Under the pieces are notes generated by a model. The model was given only the letters and a program-made list of their open reading frames with translations. It was not told the origin of the DNA and did no database searches. From Bianquea renquensis (lineage in GTDB: Bacteria; Bacillota; Clostridia; Lachnospirales; Bianqueaceae): a DNA stretch of 64,000 nucleotides. The stretch is from assembly GCF_014384895.1 (NCBI RefSeq), contig NZ_JACRSQ010000003.1:155171-219170 (forward strand), written 5' to 3'. This document shows, one piece after another, positions 1-8,328 of this stretch (position 1 is the stretch's first letter; each line of letters opens with the position of its first letter). A program made the position numbers and the translations under genes.

Positions 1-913
1 AGGCCGCCGCAGGCACGCCTGTACACTGGAAGGCGAAATCCGCTCCCCGCCCGCTTGTGAGTTCCTTTAGGCGGCGAACCTGCTCGTCCAGATCCTTGTA
101 ATTTTTAAAGTTCATGGTGTATTTCGCGCCAAACCGCTTTGCCATCTGCAAGCGTTTCTCATCCCCGTCGATGGCGATGATGTTCTCAACGCCCATGGTC
201 CGGATGACAGCCAGCAACATCAGTCCGATGGGACCCAAGCCTTGAATGGCTACGTTAGAATTGAAGGTCAGCAGACCCGTTGACTTAGCGCGCTCTACAG
301 CGTGAACCACAACCGCTGCAGGCTCGATCAGGAGCCGCAGTTTCAGGCTCATGTCGTTGACTTTAAAAAATGTGGAACCTTTGCGGATGACCAGGTATTC
401 ACTGAACCAACCGTTAAAGTGATAATGATCGTCCTCCGGCATTAAGCCGTAAATTCCAGAATTCTCGCACAGATTATCCTTTTCCCTCATATTCAGGCAG
501 GCATCACATTTGCCACAGGGGATCGTACAGGTGACGATCTTGTCTCCCAACGCGAGAGGCTTTCCGGTCGTATCCTGCGTAATGTTCTTTCCCATCTTGA
601 CAATCTGTCCGCTTCCCTCGTGTCCAAGGACAACGGGAATCAGCCCAAAGGGATCATTTTTGTACTCATGGACATCGGTACCGCAGATGCCACATCCTTC
701 AACCTTGACTAACATTTCATCGTCGCCAATCTCCGGAATGTCAAATTCCTTCACCTCAATCTTTCGAAGGTCCGTCATCATGGCAACCTTTGCTCTCTTC
801 GGTATCGAAAAGCTCTGGGGGGCTGTCTGCTTCCTGCCATCCGGCTTCTGATCCCCCATCTGGGACAGAACCTGCTGGACAATCTTTTCAATGTCCACTT
901 GATTAATATCCAT
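1..913 (-). CDS. Zinc-dependent alcohol dehydrogenase with N-terminal encapsulation-like helix (partial)
   Basis: Medium-chain (GroES-like) zinc alcohol dehydrogenase; the C-terminus lies beyond the left edge. The start at 913 follows AGGAGAG. After a linker, the catalytic-zinc segment GCGICGTD, the GHEGSG motif and the structural-zinc cysteine cluster (CGKCDAC) can be read, then the Rossmann segment (QGLGPIGLM). The first 20 residues (MDINQVDIEKIVQQVLSQMG) precede the enzyme fold and form an amphipathic helix like those of microcompartment cargo. It is the last visible gene of the propanediol operon, 17 bases after the aldehyde dehydrogenase. By context it should reduce propionaldehyde to propanol, or lactaldehyde to propanediol, recycling NADH; the usual PduQ is an iron-type enzyme, so this would be a replacement. 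Family certain, substrate inferred. Confidence 0.88.
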   Translation of the reverse strand, partial: MDINQVDIEKIVQQVLSQMGDQKPDGRKQTAPQSFSIPKRAKVAMMTDLRKIEVKEFDIPEIGDDEMLVKVEGCGICGTDVHEYKNDPFGLIPVVLGHEGSGQIVKMGKNITQDTTGKPLALGDKIVTCTIPCGKCDACLNMREKDNLCENSGIYGLMPEDDHYHFNGWFSEYLVIRKGSTFFKVNDMSLKLRLLIEPAAVVVHAVERAKSTGLLTFNSNVAIQGLGPIGLMLLAVIRTMGVENIIAIDGDEKRLQMAKRFGAKYTMNFKNYKDLDEQVRRLKELTSGRGADFAFQCTGVPAAA

Positions 914-930
914 CTATATCCTCTCCTTTC

Positions 931-2337
931 TCATCGAATGCAAAGCGCATCGGTCATAACACAGCGTCTGGATTTTGTAAATGTCTTGGCAGAGGTCAAT
1001 CCTTCGCCGGTCCGGCTGGCGATGGTGAAGGTCGGGAATCCTTCGCCGCCAAACCCGAGGGCCGCATAGGATGGACCATTCTTGACAAAGATCGCGGTGT
1101 CGATCATCTGGCCAAACTGTGTCAAGTGATCCACGTTTTTGGAGTGCATATGGGCGGAATGGCGGTTCCCGTGTTCCAGGCGAACTCCCATTTCCATAGC
1201 TGACTGCGCATCCTTGGCCCGAACGATCCCCAGGATCGGCATCATCAGTTCCGTCTGCACTAGGATATGTTCCTCTTCCGCCTCAAAAATGATACACTTA
1301 ACGCTGGCGTCGGCGTCAATCCCCAGCGCATTCAGGAATTTGTAGGCGTCGCGTCCCACCCAGTCGCGGGATACGATCTGCTTGCCCTTCTTGTTCGTAG
1401 TCAAAACCATCTCCGCCAGCTTGTCGATGAGCGCTTTGTCCGTGAGCCGGTAGGCTCCGCACTGCTCCATGTAAAACATCAATTCGTCCGCCACTTTATC
1501 CACAACGACAACCTCTTTTTCTGCGATACAGGGAAGATTGTTGTCCAGGGTGGCGCCGTTGATGATGTCCTCCGCCGCTTTGCGGATGTCAGCTGTCTCG
1601 TCCACGACCACGGGCGGATTTCCGGCTCCAGCGCCGATGGCGCGTTTTCCTGTGGAGAGAACCGCCGTCACAACGCCTGGCCCCCCAGTGGCGACTAAGA
1701 GCGGGATCACCGGACTTTTATACATGATGTCTGCTGTCTCCAGCGTGGGCTTCCGAACCGTCGTCGCAATATTGGCTGGCCCCCCCGCCGCTATAGAAGC
1801 CTGGTTGACAAGCTGCACAGCAAAGCTGGAGACGCCGATGGCACTGGGATGCGGGTTGAAGACGACACTGTTGCCGGCCGCCAGCATCCCGATAGAATTG
1901 CAGAGCACTGTCTCACTGGGATTGGTGGAAGGGGTAATGGCGCCGATGACGCCGAAAGGGCCTTGCTCCACCAAAGTCAGTCCCCTGTCTCCAGACCAGG
2001 CGATAGTGGAGAGATCCTCCGTTCCCGGTGTCTTTTCCGCAACCAGCTGATGTTTGATGATCTTGTGGCCTATGTTTCCCATTCCCGTTTCCGCCACGCC
2101 CATCTCCGCCAGCTTCTGTAGATTCTCCATGGTCAGCTTTCGTATATTGGCAATGATTTTCTCACGGAATTCCAAAGGCATCCTTCGGATTTCCTTTTGT
2201 GCCCGAGCGCTGGCGGCAATGGCGTCTTCCATTTTGTCGTACACGCCCGTCTCTTCTTGTTGCGAAGGAGTCAAGTCACCCATCCGCGCTAACACACTGC
2301 GGACGAGCTCCTGCAACTCTTTTTCTGATACAGCCAA
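931..2337 (-). CDS. pduP: CoA-acylating propionaldehyde dehydrogenase (PduP type)
   Basis: Oxidises propionaldehyde with CoA and NAD to propionyl-CoA inside propanediol microcompartments. It has 468 residues, the usual PduP/EutE length. The catalytic cysteine is Cys270 in NNLPCIAEK, and the NAD-binding segments follow the aldehyde dehydrogenase fold. Residues 4-20 (SEKELQELVRSVLARMG) form an amphipathic helix followed by a polar linker, the classical encapsulation peptide position for PduP. The start is TTG at 2337, chosen because AGGAGG sits 7 bases upstream and the helix begins immediately after it. It lies 17 bases downstream of the adenosyltransferase gene and upstream of the alcohol dehydrogenase, so aldehyde oxidation and reduction are adjacent. 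Confidence 0.92.
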   Translation of the reverse strand: MAVSEKELQELVRSVLARMGDLTPSQQEETGVYDKMEDAIAASARAQKEIRRMPLEFREKIIANIRKLTMENLQKLAEMGVAETGMGNIGHKIIKHQLVAEKTPGTEDLSTIAWSGDRGLTLVEQGPFGVIGAITPSTNPSETVLCNSIGMLAAGNSVVFNPHPSAIGVSSFAVQLVNQASIAAGGPANIATTVRKPTLETADIMYKSPVIPLLVATGGPGVVTAVLSTGKRAIGAGAGNPPVVVDETADIRKAAEDIINGATLDNNLPCIAEKEVVVVDKVADELMFYMEQCGAYRLTDKALIDKLAEMVLTTNKKGKQIVSRDWVGRDAYKFLNALGIDADASVKCIIFEAEEEHILVQTELMMPILGIVRAKDAQSAMEMGVRLEHGNRHSAHMHSKNVDHLTQFGQMIDTAIFVKNGPSYAALGFGGEGFPTFTIASRTGEGLTSAKTFTKSRRCVMTDALCIR

Positions 2338-2354
2338 GGGTATTCCTCCTTTTG

Positions 2355-3383
2355 CTAGGCTAATTCACCTTGCGGATAAACTTGATTGAACAGCTGCTCT
2401 CCGATTTCGGCCATTCTCGTGTCGTTCTCGGCGGAGGAGCCGCTGACGCCAAGCCCTCCTATCACCGCCCCTTCCCCCATGAGGGGGACGCCGCCGCCGA
2501 AAATGACGATCTTCCCGTCGTTGGTGTTTTGCAGGCCATACAGACTTCCTCCTGGCTTGCAGAGCTCTTCCAACTCCTTTGTCGGCATTTTGAGAGAGAC
2601 CGCTGTAAATGCTTTATTGACTGCGATATCATAGCTGGCGATGAAGGCGCCGTCCATAACGTGGACTGCTATGGGGCGGCCTGATGCGTCAGCCACCGCC
2701 ATGACCAGCTTAAGGCCCTGGCGGAGCGCCTCCTCTTCCAGCTCCTCCAATAGCCGTTTTGCCTGTGCCAGTGACACTGACCGGCCGCGCTCCATCGCCA
2801 CCGCCTCCTTATCCCTGTTCTGTGGCGGCCGTTTCTGAATACCGGCTGCCACCTGTCTGGCAATTCCCTCCCGAAAATCTAGATATCTTGCCATGGCATA
2901 CACATAATCCGATAGCCGGTTCATATACCGCTGATGCACCGCCAAAGGCAGCCCTGCTTTTCCGAGAGAGCGCTCCGCTCTTCTTGCAATGGTCCTGGCC
3001 ACGTCCAGATTTGCAGAGGCGACCGTTCCGCCGGGCAGCACAAATGTGTGAAGTTGGGAGAAACAAGGGGAATATTGATCGATTCTGGCCTCCATCGCTT
3101 CAATGGAAGCCGCCGTGATCCCATGGCCGGAGCGGGGCGCGCCCGCCAATTCTCCCATGAGGGTGATCAGTTCTCTCTGTAAGGTCTCGATCTGTTCCAG
3201 AAGATCCGACTCCCCAGGTGGCAGATTCGCTTTGGCCAATCCCAGCTGGCTCGTCAGCTCATCGAGATTCCCTAGAACCTCCAGCGTGCCGTGAGATTTG
3301 GGGACTCGCCGTCCATTTCCCAGGGACGTCTGGCCCCCATCCCCTCTTTTTGTATAGATGCTGGCATCCGCCACTTCATTCAC
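2355..3383 (-). CDS. pduO: PduO-type cob(I)alamin adenosyltransferase fused to GlcG/DUF336 domain
   Basis: Makes adenosylcobalamin for the diol dehydratase. Residues about 7-180 are the PduO-type adenosyltransferase, with the ATP-binding start YTKRGDGGQTSLG and the conserved arginine-rich helix (ARRAERSL). Residues about 200-342 form a GlcG/HbpS-like domain (MAVADASGRPIAVHVMDGA, FGGGVPLMGEGAVIGGLGVSG). This two-domain order is the one known from Salmonella PduO. The start at 3383 is GTG and overlaps the end of pduH by 8 bases, suggesting translational coupling. Membership of the operon confirms that the dehydratase here is the B12-dependent type and not the glycyl-radical type. Confidence 0.92.
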   Translation of the reverse strand: MNEVADASIYTKRGDGGQTSLGNGRRVPKSHGTLEVLGNLDELTSQLGLAKANLPPGESDLLEQIETLQRELITLMGELAGAPRSGHGITAASIEAMEARIDQYSPCFSQLHTFVLPGGTVASANLDVARTIARRAERSLGKAGLPLAVHQRYMNRLSDYVYAMARYLDFREGIARQVAAGIQKRPPQNRDKEAVAMERGRSVSLAQAKRLLEELEEEALRQGLKLVMAVADASGRPIAVHVMDGAFIASYDIAVNKAFTAVSLKMPTKELEELCKPGGSLYGLQNTNDGKIVIFGGGVPLMGEGAVIGGLGVSGSSAENDTRMAEIGEQLFNQVYPQGELA

Positions 3384-3711
3384 CTGCCTTCAACGGAGTT
3401 CCTTTTACATACCGGGCCGCATCGGCCCCCAATTGGCGGGCTTGATCCCGGGTCTTGATTTCTATGTGGAGCAGAGGATTGAAGCGGTGCAAGGCCTCGA
3501 CCCATATCATAGCCTGCCCGCCGTATACCCCCACGCCAACCCCCAACGGGGAAGCCCTCGAAGCGCCTTGGGCCAGAGCGCCGGCATCGCCGGTATCGGC
3601 CTGCGTGGCGCGCATCCACACGCCCTCTTCCTCCGCGCCCGCCTGCATTTCCTCGATCCAATCGGTTCGCGGGTCCCGGCTCCACACTTCGATGCTTGGC
3701 CGGTTACCCAT
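3376..3711 (-). CDS. pduH: Diol dehydratase reactivase small subunit
   Basis: Small subunit of the chaperone-like reactivating factor that exchanges damaged cobalamin out of diol dehydratase. It has 111 residues, the usual length. It begins with the family's typical strand MGNRPSIEVW and contains the GVGVGVYGGQAMIWVE segment; the fold resembles the dehydratase medium subunit, which lets the reactivase swap subunits. It overlaps pduG by 8 bases at its start and pduO by 8 bases at its end, so all three are probably translated together. Confidence 0.88.
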   Translation of the reverse strand: MGNRPSIEVWSRDPRTDWIEEMQAGAEEEGVWMRATQADTGDAGALAQGASRASPLGVGVGVYGGQAMIWVEALHRFNPLLHIEIKTRDQARQLGADAARYVKGTPLKAGE

Positions 3712-5527
3712 GGCGCGTCCCTCCGTCCGCGTAGGACATCACCAGCCCAGTGGCCACCGCATTCCGCGGCCCGCACGCTCCCCGTATATTTCCTCGTCCA
3801 GCTGTTATGCCGTACCTGGACAATTCCTGTAGAATCATAGCCGGAATTTCAAAATCCAGAGCGCAGCCGCCAACCATGACGATGCTCTTGATCTCTCGCA
3901 GATTCTCTGTGATTTCTCGCAGCGCTCGCACTGCGTTGGTGACAAATATCTTTTTCTTGATGTCGCGGCGCACGGCGATGATCTTTTCCATGCCCGCCCT
4001 GGACTCCACCGGCAGATAGCCGTCTTCATCCAAAATGATGACTTTTCCATACAACTTAGGCGGTAAAGGTTCCTCGAAGAATCGCACCAACCCATCCTCC
4101 GTTCGGATATGGAACATACTTTCCACCTTTGCCAGAGGGTGAGTCTTGATCCTCTCCGCCAGCCCTCGGTTCTCTAACCCCAGCTCGCTGTCAATCAGGA
4201 GGGTCGCCAGTTGGCCTGCCCCCGCCAGGTGGATACTTTTTACAACCCCCTCCGGGCTCAGCAGCGCTGCGTCCGTTGACCCGCCGCCCATATCCAAAAT
4301 AACCAATGGCAAGCCAGCTCCCGGTGTGGTCAGAGCGCCAAGGGAGGCCATAACAGCTTCTACACCGGCAACTTCCACATAAATGCCCGTCTCGCTGGAA
4401 AGTGCCTTCGCAACGTTTCGCATGGGTAGAGCGTCGGTCTTCACCATAGCGGCAATTCCCACGGCGTTTTCCATGCTGACTTCTCCTGCCAGTGCGCCTT
4501 CAACGCTGACGGGTATGGTTGTATCCACAGCCAGCACGTCCTTGACCGCAATACTGTGTTGGGATATACCCTCGCTGACATCCTTCATGGAGCGGATCAT
4601 ACCGTCGATCATGGCTCCCACATGGGTTCCCTCCTCACCGGTCACGCTGATGAGAGGTGCGACCTCCGAGAGCCGGGCCATAATCGCCTCCGCTCCGGCG
4701 TCTACCGGGATCTGAACCGTTCCCCGCTCCCCCACCGCAGTCAGTGCGCCGGCTTGAATCGTCTTTGCGCGGACTTCGCCGCCAGTTCGAATGACAACAG
4801 CCGAGCGATTGCCCATCAGACTCTTAGCGATGGGGACTACACTCTTTGTCTCATCCGCGTTTAGGTGGAAAATGGAAGCCATTCCGTATGGATTGGACAG
4901 GGTTTGAATGGTCTGTCCATCCGGCGCCACTTCAACAGCGCCCTTCTTTCCCTCCGGAATCTTCTCAATGGCTTTCACCTCATCCACAAATGGGATCTTC
5001 TCCTTCAGCCGGTTATAGATCAAAACCCCTTCATCCCGCTGGACGATTCCTCCCGCGATGGTATAGCCGGAAGCCGCCGCTTCATTGATCCGCTCCGCCG
5101 CCTCCTCGTAGGATAGGCTTTGGGGTATCAACACCAGGTACGCTTCGCCCTTGGGCTTTTCCTGGAGTGTCTCCAGCCCCGCAGTGATTCCCACCGCTAG
5201 GCCGGCTCCCGCTGGCGTATCGGGATTGTGCCCGATCATGGCCGACTGCGTGATCACAGTCTCCGTAATGGTCTCCATGGCTGTATCGCCCATGACGGGC
5301 GCGGCCTCATTGATTCGAATCACCGCTATGTCCTGCACTTGGATTCCCGCCGCCTCCGCCGCTTGCTCCAGCGCAACCCGGACACCCTTCGCATTGGCCG
5401 GCGTCCCCTTCATTCCCGTGGTGGCAACCATGGCTTCCGACAGAAATCGAAATCCATTGTCCGAGATTGCCCCGAGGCAAACTTCCGTCGTCGAGTTCCC
5501 GATATCAGCCCCCGCAATGATCTTCAT
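3704..5527 (-). CDS. pduG: Diol dehydratase reactivase large subunit (ATPase)
   Basis: ATP-dependent large subunit of the diol dehydratase reactivase. About 607 residues, with an actin/Hsp70-like nucleotide site: phosphate-1 motif GADIGNSTTEVCLG near the N-terminus and phosphate-2 motif LDMGGGSTDAALLS in the C-terminal half. The start was set at the ATG at 5527 because GGGAGG lies about 5 bases upstream and the strand KIIAGADIGN begins at once; an upstream ATG at 5551 lacks a ribosome site. It follows pduE by 33 bases and overlaps pduH. Together with PduH it hydrolyses ATP to release inactivated cobalamin from PduCDE. Confidence 0.93.
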   Translation of the reverse strand: MKIIAGADIGNSTTEVCLGAISDNGFRFLSEAMVATTGMKGTPANAKGVRVALEQAAEAAGIQVQDIAVIRINEAAPVMGDTAMETITETVITQSAMIGHNPDTPAGAGLAVGITAGLETLQEKPKGEAYLVLIPQSLSYEEAAERINEAAASGYTIAGGIVQRDEGVLIYNRLKEKIPFVDEVKAIEKIPEGKKGAVEVAPDGQTIQTLSNPYGMASIFHLNADETKSVVPIAKSLMGNRSAVVIRTGGEVRAKTIQAGALTAVGERGTVQIPVDAGAEAIMARLSEVAPLISVTGEEGTHVGAMIDGMIRSMKDVSEGISQHSIAVKDVLAVDTTIPVSVEGALAGEVSMENAVGIAAMVKTDALPMRNVAKALSSETGIYVEVAGVEAVMASLGALTTPGAGLPLVILDMGGGSTDAALLSPEGVVKSIHLAGAGQLATLLIDSELGLENRGLAERIKTHPLAKVESMFHIRTEDGLVRFFEEPLPPKLYGKVIILDEDGYLPVESRAGMEKIIAVRRDIKKKIFVTNAVRALREITENLREIKSIVMVGGCALDFEIPAMILQELSRYGITAGRGNIRGACGPRNAVATGLVMSYADGGTRHG

Positions 5528-5560
5528 CGCATCCTCCCAATAAGCAGCCATCGCTGGTCT

Positions 5561-5944
5561 TCAGCAATTCGTGTCTCTCAGCACACCGCGCCGTTCATAC
5601 ACCGACGCCGCCTGCCGGATAAGCTTGGCGCACTCCACGGCTTGATACTCATTCTCCAATCGCGATGCATACTCCAATAATTCTTGCTTTGTGGACCGGT
5701 TGGGACGAAGCTTATCATAGATCTCCAATAACAGGGCATCCTCCATGTCCACCATCTCTCCGGCCCTTACAAAATTCTGTTCCATCTGCACACGGCCATG
5801 CTCCCTGGCCACTTTGCCCTGATAATGCAGCTGTTCCTTGCTAATCTTGATATCTTCCGGTGTGATATCACCGCTTAAAACCCTCTCCATGGTGATATCC
5901 TGTAGCGTCTTCCCTGTCTTTGACCGCACCACTCTGTCCGCCAT
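5561..5944 (-). CDS. pduE: Propanediol dehydratase small subunit
   Basis: Small subunit of adenosylcobalamin-dependent diol dehydratase. It has 127 residues and the family pattern DRVVRSKTGKTLQDITMERVLSG split by GDITPEDIKIS. The start at 5944 follows AGGAGG at 7 bases; a further upstream ATG in frame overlaps that ribosome site and was rejected. Unlike PduD it has no obvious extra N-terminal amphipathic helix before the conserved DRVVRS segment. It sits between pduD (14-base gap) and the reactivase gene pduG. Confidence 0.92.
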   Translation of the reverse strand: MADRVVRSKTGKTLQDITMERVLSGDITPEDIKISKEQLHYQGKVAREHGRVQMEQNFVRAGEMVDMEDALLLEIYDKLRPNRSTKQELLEYASRLENEYQAVECAKLIRQAASVYERRGVLRDTNC

Positions 5945-5958
5945 CGCCCAACCTCCTT

Positions 5959-6612
5959 TCAATGGGTATCCATGAGCTCGATCTCCATGGTTGGTGCCCT
6001 TCTGTCCACCAGTTCTGTCTCGCGGGTGTGCATCAGCGCCGCTTTCACCTGGTACCTGGCGCGTATGTTGGGATCATTTTTCGTCGTGAGAGGCGTCACA
6101 TTCAGCCCTTTAGCGTATCGGGCGGCATTCTTTCCAATGTCCCGGTACATGGATATGTCAATCAGAGGCGCCTGGGGATACAGCTCAATATTGGTCAGGG
6201 GGTATAAGTCACGCTGATGGATCAGAGCGGTCCCCTTGGACTGTAAGCCGATGGAAAAACCTGAGCCGCTCAATGCCGCACCGGCCTTGCCAATAAATGC
6301 TACATCCGAGGTTTTGTATACCTTCACGATGCGCGAGCGCATTCCCTCTTCCTCAATGCCCGCTTGGATTTCCTGGAGGACCTTCCGATGATCCAGTCCA
6401 CCGATGGTCCGCCTGATCACCGTCCCATAGGCCGGCCCCAGCGCGATCACCACTTCCTTGACGTCGGTACCCCTTTTGGCTTCCCCGATCTCACGCAGAA
6501 ATGGGTCTGTTCCCTCCGCCCGCTCTCCGGAATCTTGCGCTTGCTGCCTGCCCCGGAGTTCTTCCAAAACGATTCGGACGACCTGTTCAATGATTTCTTG
6601 TTCCAATGCCAT
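5959..6612 (-). CDS. pduD: Propanediol dehydratase medium subunit with N-terminal encapsulation helix
   Basis: Medium subunit of B12-dependent diol dehydratase, 217 residues. The cobalamin/subunit-interface fold runs from about residue 45 (VKEVVIALGPAYGTVIRRTIGG) to the C-terminus. Residues 1-20 (MALEQEIIEQVVRIVLEELR) are an amphipathic helix joined by a polar, glycine- and glutamate-containing linker (GRQQAQDSGERAEG) to the fold. In Klebsiella and Salmonella the corresponding PduD N-terminus targets the whole PduCDE complex to the microcompartment. The gene is 9 bases after pduC. Confidence 0.93.
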   Translation of the reverse strand: MALEQEIIEQVVRIVLEELRGRQQAQDSGERAEGTDPFLREIGEAKRGTDVKEVVIALGPAYGTVIRRTIGGLDHRKVLQEIQAGIEEEGMRSRIVKVYKTSDVAFIGKAGAALSGSGFSIGLQSKGTALIHQRDLYPLTNIELYPQAPLIDISMYRDIGKNAARYAKGLNVTPLTTKNDPNIRARYQVKAALMHTRETELVDRRAPTMEIELMDTH

Positions 6613-6621
6613 CCCCCCTTC

Positions 6622-8286
6622 TCATAATTCATCCACTTCGATGATGTGGGGAATGTTTTTTATTTCTTCCCAGCGCTTTCCAGAAACCCGATATCCCGTA
6701 CCGGGCCCCTTATAATCGTTGGGCTCTGTAATCGCTGATATAACTTCAAATTGATCGGTGAGTATAGCGGAGGTATGCATGTAATCGCCTGTGATGCGCT
6801 GCTTCAGCATGGACAGCACGCTGCTGGCTATGTCGGCAAACCCTGTATGGTACAACGCCTTCACCACGTCAAGTCCTGTGATTTGGCGTTTGAGCATATC
6901 CTGGCAGGATGCAATATCCGCCGCTCGGTCCCGCGGCAGGATCTCATCGCTTCCATTTGCGTAGGCCACCGCTTCAACCTCTTCCTCCGAAACCTCTGCT
7001 AAATCTAGATATCGCAATACCGCCGCTACAGCCCTGCCCGCCTTTCGCCGGACCTCAATGACATCCTCTTCCTTGACCGGCCGAAGGCCTCCATCCACCA
7101 TCATATCCCGCTGGAGTATGTTGTAGATATCATAGTCAAGGGCGTCAAAATTCGATCCAGCAAACATATTGTCATAATTGGGCTCTCCTGCGTATCCCGA
7201 GAAGATAAAATCCGTCCCAGGCAAAAATTGCAGCATGGTTCTCGCCGTTCTTCGCATGTCGGAGTGGCTAAAGCTTTGATCATTGGAGGAAGCGACTTCC
7301 AGATCCAGCATGGCGGCCACTAGGTTTTCCCCCAACACTTCCCGGATTCCCGAGGGCACGGAGGCAGGTATGCCGATGCAGCTGACAGATCCATTTTGAA
7401 GTCCCTGAACGCCTGCGCCTTTTGTAATCATGATGCAGCGGACTTCCAGGTACAGCATGGACTTGCCCTCGGCGTTCCCCATCAAGACCTCTGATCCGGA
7501 GCCGGATGTAAACCGCATCTTCAACCCCCGGGATGCATAGGCGGATGCTAAAAATGCTTTGGAGTACGGCGTATCATCTCCATCGACAAATACGCTCTCT
7601 GTTCCATAGACGGAAATCGTCTCAGCATAGGTGGTCAGTCCCCGTATGCCGAGATCAAGCTCCACCGCTTCCTCTGCGGAACACTGGGTCAAGACTCCTG
7701 GCCGGCCAGCCTGCGATCCGATAAAAAGCGCCAGCGCGTTAAAGGGCGCATACCGCGCCACTGCCATGGTCGTCTCTTCCTCCGCAAAGCCGCGAAGCGC
7801 TCCCTCCGCAGCATCTGCCGCAATCTGAAGCGGATTGTCCTCTTTATTGGTGATATGGGCCTGATTAGCCGGGACTCGCCTCGCACGCATCTTCTGCATC
7901 GCCATCATCATTTCAACGACGTTCAGATGCCCGATCACTTCCGTGATTTTTGCCGCTGTCAAGCCGCTGACGATCTTGACAATAACGCTTCTATCCACAT
8001 GGATGTCCACCAACATGCGGGCGATCTCCAAGGAGTCCATCGCCATCATGTCCTCTGTCCGAGTCACGTCGATGGCGTAATCCGCTATAAACTCATCGAT
8101 GAAATCGAAGTCCTCCCGCCGCTTGCCATCCATCTCCACAATCCGGCCATCCTGTACCTTGACGGACGGGGCTGGATCATAGGGGCTATGCATGGCTACA
8201 AAGCCTTTTTCAGGCCATTCCCGGATGTACCCATCTTGATTCTCCGGTCGCTGGTCCAAAAGCTCAAAACGTTTGGAGCGTTTCAT
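6622..8286 (-). CDS. pduC: Propanediol dehydratase large subunit
   Basis: Catalytic subunit of adenosylcobalamin-dependent diol dehydratase, converting 1,2-propanediol to propionaldehyde. It has 554 residues, matching the family. The N-terminal start (MKRSKRFELLDQRPENQDG) and the barrel segments (FTSGSGSEVLMGNAEGKSML, GAGVQGLQNGSVSCIG) are characteristic. The ATG at 8286 is preceded by GGAGGGACAG; the ATG 12 bases further up has no ribosome site. It is the second gene of the operon after fucA. A glycyl-radical type is excluded because the protein has the PduC barrel sequence and no GRE glycine loop. Confidence 0.95.
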   Translation of the reverse strand: MKRSKRFELLDQRPENQDGYIREWPEKGFVAMHSPYDPAPSVKVQDGRIVEMDGKRREDFDFIDEFIADYAIDVTRTEDMMAMDSLEIARMLVDIHVDRSVIVKIVSGLTAAKITEVIGHLNVVEMMMAMQKMRARRVPANQAHITNKEDNPLQIAADAAEGALRGFAEEETTMAVARYAPFNALALFIGSQAGRPGVLTQCSAEEAVELDLGIRGLTTYAETISVYGTESVFVDGDDTPYSKAFLASAYASRGLKMRFTSGSGSEVLMGNAEGKSMLYLEVRCIMITKGAGVQGLQNGSVSCIGIPASVPSGIREVLGENLVAAMLDLEVASSNDQSFSHSDMRRTARTMLQFLPGTDFIFSGYAGEPNYDNMFAGSNFDALDYDIYNILQRDMMVDGGLRPVKEEDVIEVRRKAGRAVAAVLRYLDLAEVSEEEVEAVAYANGSDEILPRDRAADIASCQDMLKRQITGLDVVKALYHTGFADIASSVLSMLKQRITGDYMHTSAILTDQFEVISAITEPNDYKGPGTGYRVSGKRWEEIKNIPHIIEVDEL

Positions 8287-8328
8287 CTGTCCCTCCATTC
8301 TGCTGCTCGAAACAGCATCGACTGGATC

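Noticed and set aside
6622..8286. Glycyl-radical (B12-independent) diol dehydratase
   Set aside because: Sequence and subunit arrangement are PduCDE, with PduGH reactivase and PduO adenosyltransferase; no activase radical-SAM gene is present.
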